From Onychostoma macrolepis (taxonomy: Eukaryota > Chordata > Actinopteri > Cypriniformes > Cyprinidae): 64,000 nucleotides of DNA. The first letter of the stretch is position 1. Each line of letters opens with the position of its first letter. Positions 12,650-22,576 of the stretch are shown here, one piece after another. The stretch is taken from the NCBI RefSeq assembly GCF_012432095.1, contig NC_081158.1, positions 18,797,297-18,861,296 of the forward strand, in the 5' to 3' direction. The notes under the pieces were generated by a model. The model was not told the DNA's origin and did no database searches. It saw nothing but the letters and a program-made list of their open reading frames with translations. The position numbers and the translations under genes are program-made.

Positions 12650-13583
12650 GTATGTATACAGTACACTCCAGTACATGTTTTCATGTCAATATAAAGTAAT
12701 TAATTTGTTGACTAGATGCTGCATTGGAGAAAGAACAGCAGTATGTTTGCCGACAAGGCTGAGAGGACACTAACATTAGCAGTACCTCAAGCGGTTAAAT
12801 TAATGTGGCAAAAATACAGGCAAGTCCAACCCAAATGTTTAATGTCATGATTGTTACCATAAATTTGCATTAGTTCATACCCAGCTGGTCGCATTCTTTA
12901 GCCTGCAAAGTTGCAAATTTAAAGCCTGTGACTATAGAGAGCAAATTACATGCAACTCATGCAGCGGGCAGAAACACAAATTAGAAATGCGTCTGATTTC
13001 GTTTCTTTTTGTCGTCGCACATATTTTGCTATTTTGATTAGGTAATAATCAAGTGTCCTAAAATAGAAGCAAATAAAGTGTGAGACTATACATATAATAT
13101 ACATTTATGTAATTATGCAACATTTATTTAATACTCTGGCCTTTGTGGAGACATTTAAAATGGCCACTTTAGGCATGACTTTGGATTTATGTGAAATGCG
13201 TTTTACAGTAAAATTCCATTTATAACGTTAACTGAAGTTAATAAATGCATTAGAAGTATTGTTTATTGTTTGTTTGTTAATTTCAACATTTACTAATACA
13301 TTTTTAAATTAAGTTAATTTAAATTTTATCTGTTAACTTTAATGCGCTATGAACTAACATGAATGAGGTACACTTGTATTGCTCAAATATTAATACATGC
13401 TGTAAAAATGTATATTGCATAATGCACAGTTCATGTAAGCTAGCTAATACATTCTTGTTAATAAATGGGACTTGCAAAATGTTACCTATTAAATTAAATT
13501 TAGCTAGGTTATAGCTAAAAAAGCACACATTTGACCTTCAATATTAATGTTCAATATTAAATTAATGTTTACCTTATTTTCAG

Positions 13584-15417
13584 ATGGCAAAGGCTTTGAA
13601 GAAAGTACCAGTGTGGGAGTATTTTACTGAAGTATCACCAGGGAAAGCACAGTGTAATATCTGTGACAAAATAATCAGCATGGGGGCATCAACATCTACA
13701 AATAAAAATACTACAAACGTGGTCTCATCTAAAGCACACCCATCCAGAAGTCAGTGAAGAAGCGAAGAAAAAAAGGGACAAGAAAGATCCTTCTCAGCCA
13801 TCAGTGTCTCAACTTTTTGAAAGCAAGACAGGGTGGAAGGACACAGATCCAAGGTCTCTCAAAATTGATGCAGCTATCATTGAAATGATTGCCGTTGACA
13901 ACCAACCATTTTCTGTGGTTTCAGATGTTGGATTTAAGAGACTCGTGTCCCATATGGAACCCAGGTACATAATTAAAAATGAGAAGTTCTACAGAACAAA
14001 GATGCTAGATGAAACCTACTCCAGGGTTTTGACAAAAATCAAAAGTGAAGTGACGAAGGACAAGGCCCCATTTATGGCATTCACAACTGACTGTTGGTCT
14101 GGAGCTACAGAGTCCCTGATGAGCCTAACTGGGCATTTCATTTCTGAGGACTGGTTGAGAAGGCAAGTGGTGCTCAATGTCAACCCTATGATTGGATCAC
14201 ACTCAGCCAGTTATATTCAAGAAACCTTCCTTAACATGTTAAGAGACTGGGATATCGCAACAGAACGTGTTGTTCTTGTCTTAAGAGATGGGGGAGCAAA
14301 CATGGTAAAAGGAATGAGGCTGGCTGAACTTCCTGATTTAAGCTGCACTGCTCACACTCTTCAGCTCATTGTAAATGAGGACCTATCTTGTCAGAGAGCT
14401 GTTATGGACATTATTGCCATATTGAAAAGCTGTGCAACTCACTTTGGCCATTCTGTATTGGCAAAACAGAGGCTAAGAGCCATACAGGAGGAGGTGGGTG
14501 TGCCAGTGCACAACATCATCCAGGCTGTCCCAACTCGCTGGAACTCAACGCTTCACATGCTTCAACGAATGTATGAACAGAGACGGGCACTGAATGTGTA
14601 CGCTGGTGAACACGGCCACATCAGCTGCTTATCTGCCACACAGTGGGACATAGTCTGTAACCTGATTGACACACTGGTTCCCATCGAAGAAGTCACAATG
14701 GAGATGAGCAGCTCTGAGTCTTCAGCAGCATGCATTATCCCCAGTGTGTCTGTTCTGAAGCTGATGCTGCGGGAAGAGGGTCCATCCTTATCAGGCATCA
14801 AAACTTTGCGCAAGACCATGCTTGACAGTCTGACAAAGCGGTTCTCCAAGGCAGAGGAGACAAAAATTCTTGTCCTAGCAACACTCCTTGATCCCAGATG
14901 CAAGGCCCGTGCCTTTGCGTCTGAAGAAACACTTGAGAAAGGAAAAAAATGGCTAAAAGAGGAAGCTGAAGAGCTTGCCATGCTCAGAGAAGATGATCCA
15001 TGCCCTCTACTAGAAGGACCTGAGCAGGATGAGTGTTTGGATCCAGAGACAAAGAAGCAGAAAATCCATCAGCCCACTTTAGTGGACACTCTGTATGCCA
15101 GGGTCCTTGGTGCCACAGCTGTATCTCATGGGACGTACAGCTTTGAGACTGAGCTTGAGTGCTATTTGTCAGAGCCTGTCATTGAAAGAAGTGACATGCC
15201 TCTGCAGTGGTGGCAGAAAAATGAAACAAGATTTAAAAAACTTGCACATCTGGCAAAGAAATTCCTGTGCCCCCCACCATCCACTGTGCCTAGTGAAAGG
15301 GTGTTCAGTGAAGTGGGCATGCTTTATGAAGCCAGGAGGAGCCGACTCACTGGACACCACGCACACCAGCTCTGCTTTCTCCATTATAATTTGAGGCTTC
15401 TTAACTTTGAATATTAA
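13584..15417 (+). pseudogene. hAT (Ac/ZBED-like) transposase, BED zinc finger frameshifted from catalytic domain
   Basis: This is the DDE/RNase H-like transposase of the hAT element and would cut and join DNA at its terminal repeats in the nucleus. The ATG at 13584 follows a splice acceptor and opens a BED zinc finger (VWEYF, then CNIC at about residues 24-27). The finger's histidine part (SHLKHTH) lies in another frame from 13720: two bases seem missing near 13719, and the ATG frame stops at about 13758. The second frame stays open to 15417. Counting from codon 13804 (a GTG, not a true start) it shows FTTDCW with Asp96, RDGGANMVK with Asp162, CTAHTLQL, PTRWNS (Arg245-Trp246), ATLLDPRCK, and the C-terminal dimerisation block STVPSERVFS with Glu498, followed by RRSRLTG. 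Thus all three acidic positions are present. It resembles ZBED-type hAT proteins. The break removes an intact full-length product unless it is a sequencing error. Confidence 0.9.
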
Positions 15418-16280
15418 AATAGAACTAGAACTAGAAATGGACCATGTTACACTTGAATCTCTTGCAGTTCTTTAACAGGACTAGTTAAGTTTCTCTTGTT
15501 TCACAAGTTCAAATTTGTTGTTATTTGGAGTGTCTTTTTTATTCATTTTGGATGTTACTTTTTGTTTCAGTTTGAATGCATGTCTTTAATTTACCTCAAT
15601 ATTTCTTAATATAATTCATATATTCATATTTATTTCAAATAGCACATTTTCATGATTCAGTTCTGGATTTTTTATTATTATTTTTTTTGGTAATAAAGTT
15701 CAGTACTATTTTACATGGAGTGTTATGTTTTTATTTTTTTTATCCAGTATCCATTTAAAAAACTATCGGTTAATTCATCGGTTATCGGCAAGTACAGTCC
15801 AACCTAGCTATCGGTATCGGTAAAATTCAATATCGGTCGACCTCTAATATTTATGTTTTTGAACCACTAGTTTTGTTTCCAAAGCTTCAGTACATTACGG
15901 CACTTACATCTGTCTTACAAATGTACTGCAAATGCTCTAAAGAACGCTAAAGGAGAACAGAAATGAGATACAGCTTCAGTCACACTCATCAGGAAAGTGA
16001 GTGAAACACAAACAAACACACATTTTTATCAAATAATACGTCATTAATAGCAGTTCACTTCCGCGATTTGGTATGACTGTGTTCACATCAGCAGCGAACC
16101 GTACCGAGTTCACATGAATCGTACATCAGACCACCTTTTTTAAGCAGACTCGGGTACGGTTCGCAGGTGCGCACCCGAGTTCGGAAGACAGCGTTCACAT
16201 CATCAAAAAAAGGAAACAAACTCTGATGTCAATTGAACCCTGGGGTGTGCACCAAAAGTGCTAGTGTGAAAGCACCCTTA

Positions 16281-16560
16281 GGCCCACCTAACGCTATCTC
16301 ACGACCAATTCATACGTATTTTACGAGGTGGTTAATTCGTATGAATTCGTACGACCTCAGTCGTACGATTTTATACGATTTGTCTAAACCCCAGTGATGG
16401 GTAGGTTTAGGGGCGGGGTTAGGTGTATCATTGGTTGAGACGCGTGATGACACCCATCCCAAGCCAGTACTGATCAACTTCCCACCCCTCCTGTGACCCA
16501 TGGTTTGTGTGTATGTGTATTCAGAGCCAGTGAGCAACGGACTTTCAAAATAATAATAAT
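16281..16560. repeat. Dispersed cyprinid-type repeat with ATTCGTACGA words
   Basis: CACGACCAATTCATACGTAT, GGTGGTTAATTCGTATGAAT and TTCGTACGACCTCAGTCGTA form a cluster of self-complementary words, followed by TAGGTTTAGGGGCGGGG. I recognise this as a common carp/zebrafish-type repeat of DNA-transposon origin. Its exact borders are not visible here. It lies between the Harbinger-like MITE and the end of the outer remnant. Confidence 0.45.
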
Positions 16561-16631
16561 AATAAAAAACTGTGTTAATGCGCGCTAAAATAATTGACGG
16601 CATTAATTAATTAATGCATTAACGCGATAAT

Positions 16632-16665
16632 ATATATATATATATATATGTGTGTGTGTATATAC

Positions 16666-16724
<59 letters not shown>

Positions 16725-16729
16725 ATATA
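16632..16729. repeat. (TA)n/(TG)n microsatellite
   Basis: Two near-identical blocks of (TA)n(TG)4TATATACAAT separated by a short spacer. The Tc1 element starting at 16730 is inserted at its right edge. Confidence 0.9.
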
Positions 16730-16959
16730 CAATCATGGCCAAAAATATCGGCACCTTTGGTAAATATGATCAAAGAAGGCTGTGAAAATTTATCTGCATT
16801 GTTAATCCTTTTGATCTTTTATTAAAAAAATTCACAAAATCTAACCTTTCATTGGATAATAAGAATTTAAAATGGGGAAATATCATTATGAAATAAATGT
16901 TTTCTCTAATACACATTGGCCACAATTAACGGCACCCTTTTATTCAATACTTTTTGAAA

Positions 16960-17870
16960 CCTCCAGTTTAACAGCTCTAAATTTTCTCCTATAATGCCTG
17001 ATGAGGTTAGAGAACACCTGACAAGAGATCAGAGACCATTACTTCATCCAGAATCATTCCAGACCCTTTAGATACCCAGCTCCATGTTTGTGCTTCTTCT
17101 CTTCAGTTCACCACTCATTTTCTATAGGGTTCAGGTCAGAGGACTGGAATGGCCATAGCAGAAGCTTGGTTTTGTGCTCAGTGACAATTTTTTGTGTTGC
17201 TTTTTAGGTTTGTGTTTGGATTATTGTCCGGTTGGAAGATCCAAACATGGCCCATTATAAGATTTCTAACAGAGTCAGTCACTTATTGATTTTTTATCCG
17301 TTGGTATTTGATAGAATCCATGATGCCATGTGTCTAAACAAGATGTCCAGAAATATAGGCCCACAACATCAAAAATACAGCAGTATATTTCATTGTACAC
17401 ATGAGGTACTTTTTATCCCTGTGTTCACCAAACCCATCTTGAGTGTTTGCTGCTAAAAAACTCATTTTTTAGTTTCATCTGACCATAGAAGCCAGTCCCA
17501 TTTGAAGTTCCAGTCGTGTCTGATAACTGAATATGCTGGAGTTTGGTTTTGGATGAGCTTGGAGAATTTTTCTTGAAACCCTCCCAAACAACATGTGGTG
17601 ATGTAGGTTCTGTTTGACAATTTTTTTTTTAAGGTTTTCTGACCCCAAGACTCTATTTTCTGAAATTCTCCAGCTGTGGTCCTTGGAGAGTCTTTAGCCA
17701 CTCAAACTCTCCTTCTCACAGTGCATTAGGACGATATATACACACATGTCCTCTTCCAGGCAGTTTCGTAACATTTTCTGTTGATTGGAAAATCTTAATT
17801 ATTGCCCTGATGGTGGAAATGGGAATTTTCACTGCTCTAGCTCTTTTCTTAAAGCCACTTCACTAATTTG
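16960..17870 (-). pseudogene. Tc1-like transposase relic of the outer element
   Basis: Reading the minus strand from about 17870, the HTH start (QQKIIELHK-like, with stops) is followed by the clearly readable stretch 17701-17462, which contains AKDSPRTTAGE, ESWGQK and WDWLLWSDETKK. The WSDET block carries the first catalytic aspartate of the DDE triad. Farther downstream the frame is lost through many stops and indels. The protein once was about 340 residues and would have moved TA-flanked Tc1 copies. The nested Tc1 sits just upstream of the HTH, so the interruption probably hit the 5' leader rather than the coding part. Confidence 0.75.
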
Positions 17871-17906
17871 TGAAGCTCAATTATCTTTTGCTGCACATCA
17901 GAAATA

Positions 17907-19553
17907 CAGTATCTCACAAAAGTGAGTGCACCCCTCACATTTCGGGCAATCATTTTAATATATCTTTTCAAGGGACAATACTATAGAAATGAAACTTACT
18001 ATATTTTAGAGTAGTCATTGTGCAACTTGTATAGCAGTAAAGATTAACTGTCCTCTGAAAATTACTCAACATACAGCCATTATTGTCACAAAAGCTGGCA
18101 ACAAAAGTGAGTACACCCTACTTGAAAACAGCTACAGTATACATCGTTTAACTATGCAAAGCCACATGTCCTTTTCATCATGTTCATGTTTTTGTCTGCT
18201 TGACAGGACCATACAAATTTGTGTATCTTGTTTTAGAGCAGTTAAAATTTGGTGCTTTGAGTACAAATCTCTCATACTGACCACTGGATGTTCAACATGG
18301 CACCTCATGGCAAAGAACTCTCTGAGGATTTGATAATTAGAATTGTTGCTCTCCACAAAGATGGCCTAGGCTATAAGAAGTTCGGTAACACCCTGGAACT
18401 GAGTTACAGTACAGTGGCCAGGGTCATACAGAGGTTTTCCAAGACGGGTTTCACCCAGAACAGGCCTCACAAGGGTCGATCAAAGAAGTTAGGTCCTCGT
18501 GCTGTGCTTCAGGTGCAGAAGCTGGCTTCAAAAAACAGATGCATGAGTGCTGCCAGCATTGCTTTAGAGGTTGCAGAAGTGGAAGGTCAGCTTATCAGTG
18601 CTCAGACCATACGCCGCACACTGCAACAAGTCGGTTTGCATGGCCATCGTCCCAGAAGGAAGCCTCTTCTGAAGTTGGCTCACAAAAAAGCCTGCAAACA
18701 GTTTGCTGAAGACAAACAGAGCATGTACTGTATTACTGGAACCATGTCCTGTGGTCTGATGAGATTAAGGTAAACTTGTTTGGTTCAGATGGTGTCCAGC
18801 ATGTATGGTGACGCCCTGGTGAGGAGTACCAAGAAAATTGTGTCTTGCCTACAGTCAAGCATGGTGGTGGTAGCATGATGGTCTGGGGCTGCATGAGTGC
18901 TGCTGGTACTGGGGAGCTGCGGTTCATTGAGGGAAACATGGATTCCAACATGTACTGTGACATTCTGAAGCAGATGATGATGCCCTCCTTTCAGAAACTG
19001 GGCCGAATGTCAGTTTTCCAACATAATAACGACCCCAAACACACCGCCAAGATGACAACTGCCTTGCTGATGAAGATGAAGGTGAAGGTGATGGAGTGGC
19101 CAAGTATGTCTCCAGACCTGAACCCTATTGAGCACATGTGGGGCATCCTCAAGCGGAAGGTGGAGAAGCACCATGTGTCTAACATCCAGCAGCTCCGTGA
19201 TGTCATTGTGGAGGAGTGGAAGAGGATTCCAACAACAACCTGTACAGCTCTGGTGAACTCCAGGCCCAGGAGGATTAAGGCAGTGCTAGATAACAATGCA
19301 AAATATTGACACTTGGGACACAGTTTTGACATGTTCACTTAGGGTGTACTCATTTTTGTTGCCAGTTATTTGGGCAATAATGGCTATATGTTGAGTTATA
19401 TTTAGAGGACAGTAAATTTGTACTTCTATACAAGCTGCACATTGACTACTCTAAATTATATCAAAGTTTAATTTGTGTGGTATTGTCCCTTGAGGAGATA
19501 TACTAAAATTTTTGCTGAAATGTGAGGGGTGTACTCACTTTTGTGAGATACTG
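17907..19553 (+). mobile_element. Tc1/mariner transposon (inner copy) inside another Tc1
   Basis: Long inverted repeats start CAGTATCTCACAAAAGTGAG and end with the complement CTCACTTTTGTGAGATACTG, with inner matches (AGCCATTATTGTCACAAAAG near 18075 against the complement near 19370). The TA duplication is at 17905-17906 and 19554-19555. The 1647-bp length is full size. The arms of about 200 bp, with repeated GTGAGTAC-type motifs at outer and inner positions, fit the IR/DR organisation of fish Tc1 elements. Confidence 0.92.
18288..19309 (+). pseudogene. Tc1 transposase of the inner element, broken by a frameshift and a stop
   Basis: The N-terminal half (18288-18773) has the paired-like helix-turn-helix region: GKELSEDLIIRIVALHKDGL, then STVARVIQRF, then the basic linker NRPHKGRSKK. 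The frame shifts near 18730. The first catalytic block (WSDEIK, about 18751-18768) is readable in the other frame. An in-frame TGA follows at about 18810 where Arg is expected. The C-terminal half (18845-19309, beginning at a TTG that is really an internal Leu) has GGGSMMVWGC, the second Asp in NNDPKHTA (about 19031) and the Glu in PDLNPIEHMW (about 19130). Total length would be about 340 residues, typical for the family. Only a few lesions are visible, so it is younger than the outer Tc1. Confidence 0.9.
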
Positions 19554-19963
19554 TATATTCTTAGTTTTTTCTCATTGTGATGGATGATTAAGGGAATTTG
19601 GGCTTTGTTTTCCCTCCTATTTATATTTATGTGAAACAGGAAGCCATGGCTGGATAATTTCATGTTCATAATCACCCTGGAGTGCTCAAAATTGTGAATA
19701 TGAATGGGAATATACTTCAGAGATATTTTACTCATAATAATTTCTAGGGGTGCCAATATATAACGTTATATATAACGTGTATTTGAGAACAAAAAAAAAA
19801 AACATTTATTTCATATTGATATTTCCCCCCATTTTAAATTCTTATTATCCAATGAAAGGTTAGATTTTTGTGAATTTTTTAAATGAAAGAGCAAACGGAT
19901 TAACAATGCAGATTAATTTTCAAAGCCTTCTTTGATCATATTTACCAAGGGTGGCCATGACTG

Positions 19964-19965
<2 letters not shown>

Positions 19966-20038
<73 letters not shown>
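19966..20038. repeat. (TA)n microsatellite between Tc1 and hAT elements
   Basis: About 65 bases of almost uninterrupted TA, touching the Tc1 right end on one side and the hAT left end on the other. Confidence 0.95.
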
Positions 20039-20066
20039 TAGGGCTGTCATTCAATTTAAATATTTA

Positions 20067-21262
20067 CATTTACATTTAGTCATTTAGCAGACGCTTCTAT
20101 CCAAAGCGACAAATGAGGACAACAGAAGCAATCGAAAACAACAAAAGAGCAACAACATGCAAGTGCTATGAAAAGTCTCGGTTAGCCTAACGCAGTACAT
20201 ATAGCATATATACTGTACATATATATGTTTTTTTTTTTTTTTTTTTTAAAGAAAACGAGTAGACAGAATATAGAAAAAAGAAACCTAGTGTTAGTTTTTC
20301 AAGAAAAGTTAGGAGTTAGATAATAAATATGCAATTGATAGAGGGTCAAGTGTGTGTGTGTTTTAAAAAAAAAAAAAAATAAGACGGCTAGATAAAATAT
20401 AATTAGAATACAGAATACTAGAGTTAGAGGGTCAAATAAAGATGGAAGAGATGTGTTTTTAGCCGTTTCTTGAAGATCGCTAAGGATTCAGCTGCTCGGA
20501 TTGAGTTGGGCAGGTCATTCCACCAGGTGGGAACAGTTAATGAAAAAGTCTGTGAACGTGATTTTGTGCCTCTTTGGGATGGCACAATAATGCGTCGTTC
20601 ACTTGCAGAACGCAAGCTTCTAGAGGGCACATAGGTCTGAAGTACTGAATTTAGGTAAAGGGGTGCAGAGCCAGAGGTGGTTTTGTAGGTAAACATTAAT
20701 GCCTTGAATTTTATGCGAGCAGCTATTGGTAGCTATTGGTAGCTAAATTGATGAACAGAGGTGTGACGTGCGTTCTTTTCGGCTCATTAAAGATTAATCT
20801 TGCAGCGGCATTTTGGATTAATTGTAGAGGTTTGATGGAATTGGCTGGAAGACCTGCCAAGAGAGCACTGCAATAGTCCAGTCTGGACAGAACAAGAGCT
20901 TGAACAAGGAGTTGTGTTGGCCTGATCTTCCTAATATTGTATAAATCAAATCTGCAGGACCAGGTAGTTTTAGCTATGTGGTCTGAGAAATTCAGATTAT
21001 CATCAATCACAAGGTTTCTGGCTGTTTTTGAAGGAGTTATGGTTGATAAGCCTAACTAGAAGGTGAAATTGTGATGAAGTGATGGGTTTGCAGAAACTAC
21101 AATCAGTTCTGTCTTAGCTAGGTTGAGTTGAAGGTGATGGTCCTTCATCCAGCAAGACATGTCTGTTAGACATGCTGAGATGCGAGAAGCTATTGTCAGA
21201 TCATCAGGATGGAATGATATATTTTATATATATACTATATATATATAATTATATATATATGG
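20067..21262 (-). mobile_element. 5'-truncated L2-type LINE insertion
   Basis: On the minus strand it ends with GTCGCTTTGGATAGAAGCGT, CTGCTAAATGACTAAATG and an (AAATGT)-type tail, the hallmark 3' end of fish L2 elements. The candidate target duplication AATATTTA is found at 20059-20066 and 21263-21270. The 5' part is missing, as usual for target-primed reverse transcription. It contains A/T runs at 20230-20248 and 20366-20380. Confidence 0.8.
20424..21212 (-). pseudogene. C-terminal part of an L2-type reverse transcriptase, degraded
   Basis: Read on the minus strand from about 21212: SWMKDHHLQLNLAKTEL-like sequence, an in-frame stop where PSLHHNFTF is followed by TAG, then IDDNLNFSDHIAKTTWSCRF, LVLSRLDYCSALLAGLPAN and IQNAAARLIFN. 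These are the characteristic blocks after the reverse transcriptase palm domain in L2/CR1 ORF2. The downstream frame (20696-20424) has TYKTTSGSAPLYL, SLRSASERRIIVPSQRGTKS and FKKRLKTHLF, the usual C-terminus. A 10-bp tandem duplication (AGCTATTGGT twice at 20721-20740) separates the two frames. It is non-functional. Confidence 0.85.
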
Positions 21263-22361
21263 AATATTTAAACGTGATTAATTGCATGATTGTCATGAGT
21301 TAACTCGCGATTAATTGCAACTTAATTGCACATTTTTATCTGTTCTAAATGTACCTTAAATTAATACTTTTCAAGTTTTTAATACTGTAATCAACATGGG
21401 CATGGACAAATATGGATGCTTTATGCACTATATGTTTATTATTAGTCAAACCATAGTTAATATAGAGCATGAAGACTAGACATGATACAAAGGCCATAGA
21501 TGTTTTTCAAAGAACTTGTTCATGTCTATTAGACACATGAAAGAAGAACATAGAAATGCCAGCTTCCCATTACTTTTCTTTCTTTGCACTGAGTAATTTA
21601 CTTACACAAGCCTGTTTACATTTTCACATGACAGGGCAGCTCACTTCTTCTGAATATGCAAAATATACATTTATTATTTATTATTAGCCTACATTTGTTT
21701 GCCTCTCTGTGCCCACATACTGTATTTTGATGCAGCTAAATTCTCAATAAAACTGTTTTCATTGATATATTTTACTATTTCTCTTGTCAGACAATGGAAT
21801 GAATATGAAATAGTGACTGAAACCCGACCCATTAAGACTACATAGCTCTCCCTTCCAAGATGTTAATCTGCACAAAAATCCTGATTTATAATTGAACGGT
21901 CGTCTGATGAAATCAAATAGGCTACACATAAGATAAAGTCAATAGCTGTGTTGTGATGCATGCTATACTTGCATGTAAAATTAGAGAAGCAACATAATAT
22001 CTGTTTTAACTGAAAAAGCTGCTCCTCTCAGCCGCTCGCTGAACAGAGCAGATGCAGAGAGAGACATGTGTGTGCAGCAGGAAAGAGAGACCTCGCGCTC
22101 GTGCGGCAGTACCGGCGAGTCTCAGAAACTAAGTAAGGTTTAGGCAAACCCTAAAGATTGGTCGCTATTCGCTTTTTGGAAAAAAAAAAAAAAGAAAAAG
22201 TTGCTTAAGGGGTCTGAAAAGTCGCTAAGTTGGCAACACTGTCAGTATCTCCATCCATTTCTCCAACCACGGGCTAGGCCACGGGTCAAACAGAAAATGC
22301 GCTTCATAAAATTAGTGCTGTTAAAATGAATTTGCATTAATATTGACAGCCCTAATGTATG

Positions 22362-22362
<1 letters not shown>

Positions 22363-22410
<48 letters not shown>

Positions 22411-22530
22411 ATATAATATAATATAATATAAATTATATATATATAATTTAAATACGCTTTAAAAATAATTTATATATTTTTAATATTAACAGAGCCTTGG
22501 TATTAGGTTAAAATACATTTAAGATTATAC

Positions 22531-22573
<43 letters not shown>
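22363..22573. repeat. (TA)n and (ATAAT)n low-complexity DNA
   Basis: TA runs at 22368-22404 and 22530-22573, an (ATAAT)n block at 22405-22430 and short AT-rich sequence between. It separates two hAT elements. Confidence 0.9.

Positions 22574-22576
<3 letters not shown>

Larger units (their letters stand above)
12313..15846 (+). mobile_element. Full-length hAT transposon with transposase gene, perfect 8-bp target duplication
   Basis: The terminal inverted repeats begin TAGAGGTCGACCGAT at both ends (12313 and, on the minus strand, 15846). ATCGG and CCGAT motifs are repeated just inside each end, probably subterminal transposase-binding repeats. The 8-bp duplication ATATTTAT is exact at 12305-12312 and 15847-15854. 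The 3534-bp element carries one gene on the plus strand. The perfect duplication and long open frame point to a fairly recent insertion compared with its neighbours. The gene has a frame break, so this copy is probably dependent on others for movement. Confidence 0.92.
12090..16277. mobile_element. PIF/Harbinger-like MITE, TTA target duplication, split by a hAT
   Basis: The left end GGGTGCTTTTACACTTGG and the right end (minus-strand reading GGGTGCTTTCACACTAG) are inverted repeats with two mismatches over 17 bases. TTA lies immediately outside both (12087-12089 and 16278-16280), as expected for PIF/Harbinger elements, which duplicate TWA. Without the nested hAT and its 8-bp duplication the element is about 646 bp and has no transposase, so it is non-autonomous. 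It shows internal GTCCGAACC and CGAACCGTACC words in opposite halves. Confidence 0.7.
11073..16632. mobile_element. Remnant of an old outer hAT-like MITE holding the nested cluster
   Basis: The left side (GTGCTGGGCAACGATTCAAA, then TTTTTAATCGTGATTAATCG) and the right side (TGTGTTAATGCGCGCTAAAA then ATTAATGCATTAACGCGATA, ending about 16632) match the two ends of a familiar fish repeat with ATCGTGATTAATCGC and TTAATGCGTTAACGC ends. Between them lie younger insertions. A further CpG-rich degraded piece at about 11450-11860 has inverted words (CTGTGCCAGAGCGAA and GTGCCGGAGCACGAA) and may be another MITE. Boundaries are uncertain and no target duplication was confirmed. Confidence 0.4.
16730..19963 (-). 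mobile_element. Tc1/mariner transposon (outer copy), interrupted by another Tc1
   Basis: The left end CAATCATGGCCAAAAATATC and the right end, minus strand CAGTCATGGCCACCCTTGG, are inverted and share GGTAAATATGATCAAAGAAG further in. TA lies outside each (16728-16729 and 19964-19965). After removing the nested element (17907-19553 and one TA) the length is about 1585 bp, the normal size for Tc1 elements. Its transposase relic is on the minus strand. Confidence 0.88.
20039..22354. mobile_element. Non-autonomous hAT-like element interrupted by an L2 LINE
   Basis: Starts TAGGGCTGTCATTC and ends ATTGACAGCCCTA, which are inverted TIRs. The 8-bp flanks ATATGTGT (20031-20038) and ATGTATGT (22355-22362) agree at 6 of 8 positions, acceptable for an old hAT duplication but lying in TA/TG repeats. 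The internal words GTGATTAATTGCATGATTGT and CTCGCGATTAATTGCAACTT are the usual interior of this fish family. Without the LINE the element is about 1.1 kb with no transposase. Confidence 0.7.

Noticed and set aside
13584..15417. Domesticated ZBED-type host gene
   Set aside because: The gene lies between intact TIRs with a perfect 8-bp target duplication and is frameshifted, so it is an element-borne transposase rather than a domesticated gene.
18132..18356. 74-codon minus-strand ORF and other frames opposite transposase genes
   Set aside because: They are antisense shadows of the plus-strand Tc1 transposase. The same holds for 14562-14981 and 15169-15384 opposite the hAT gene.
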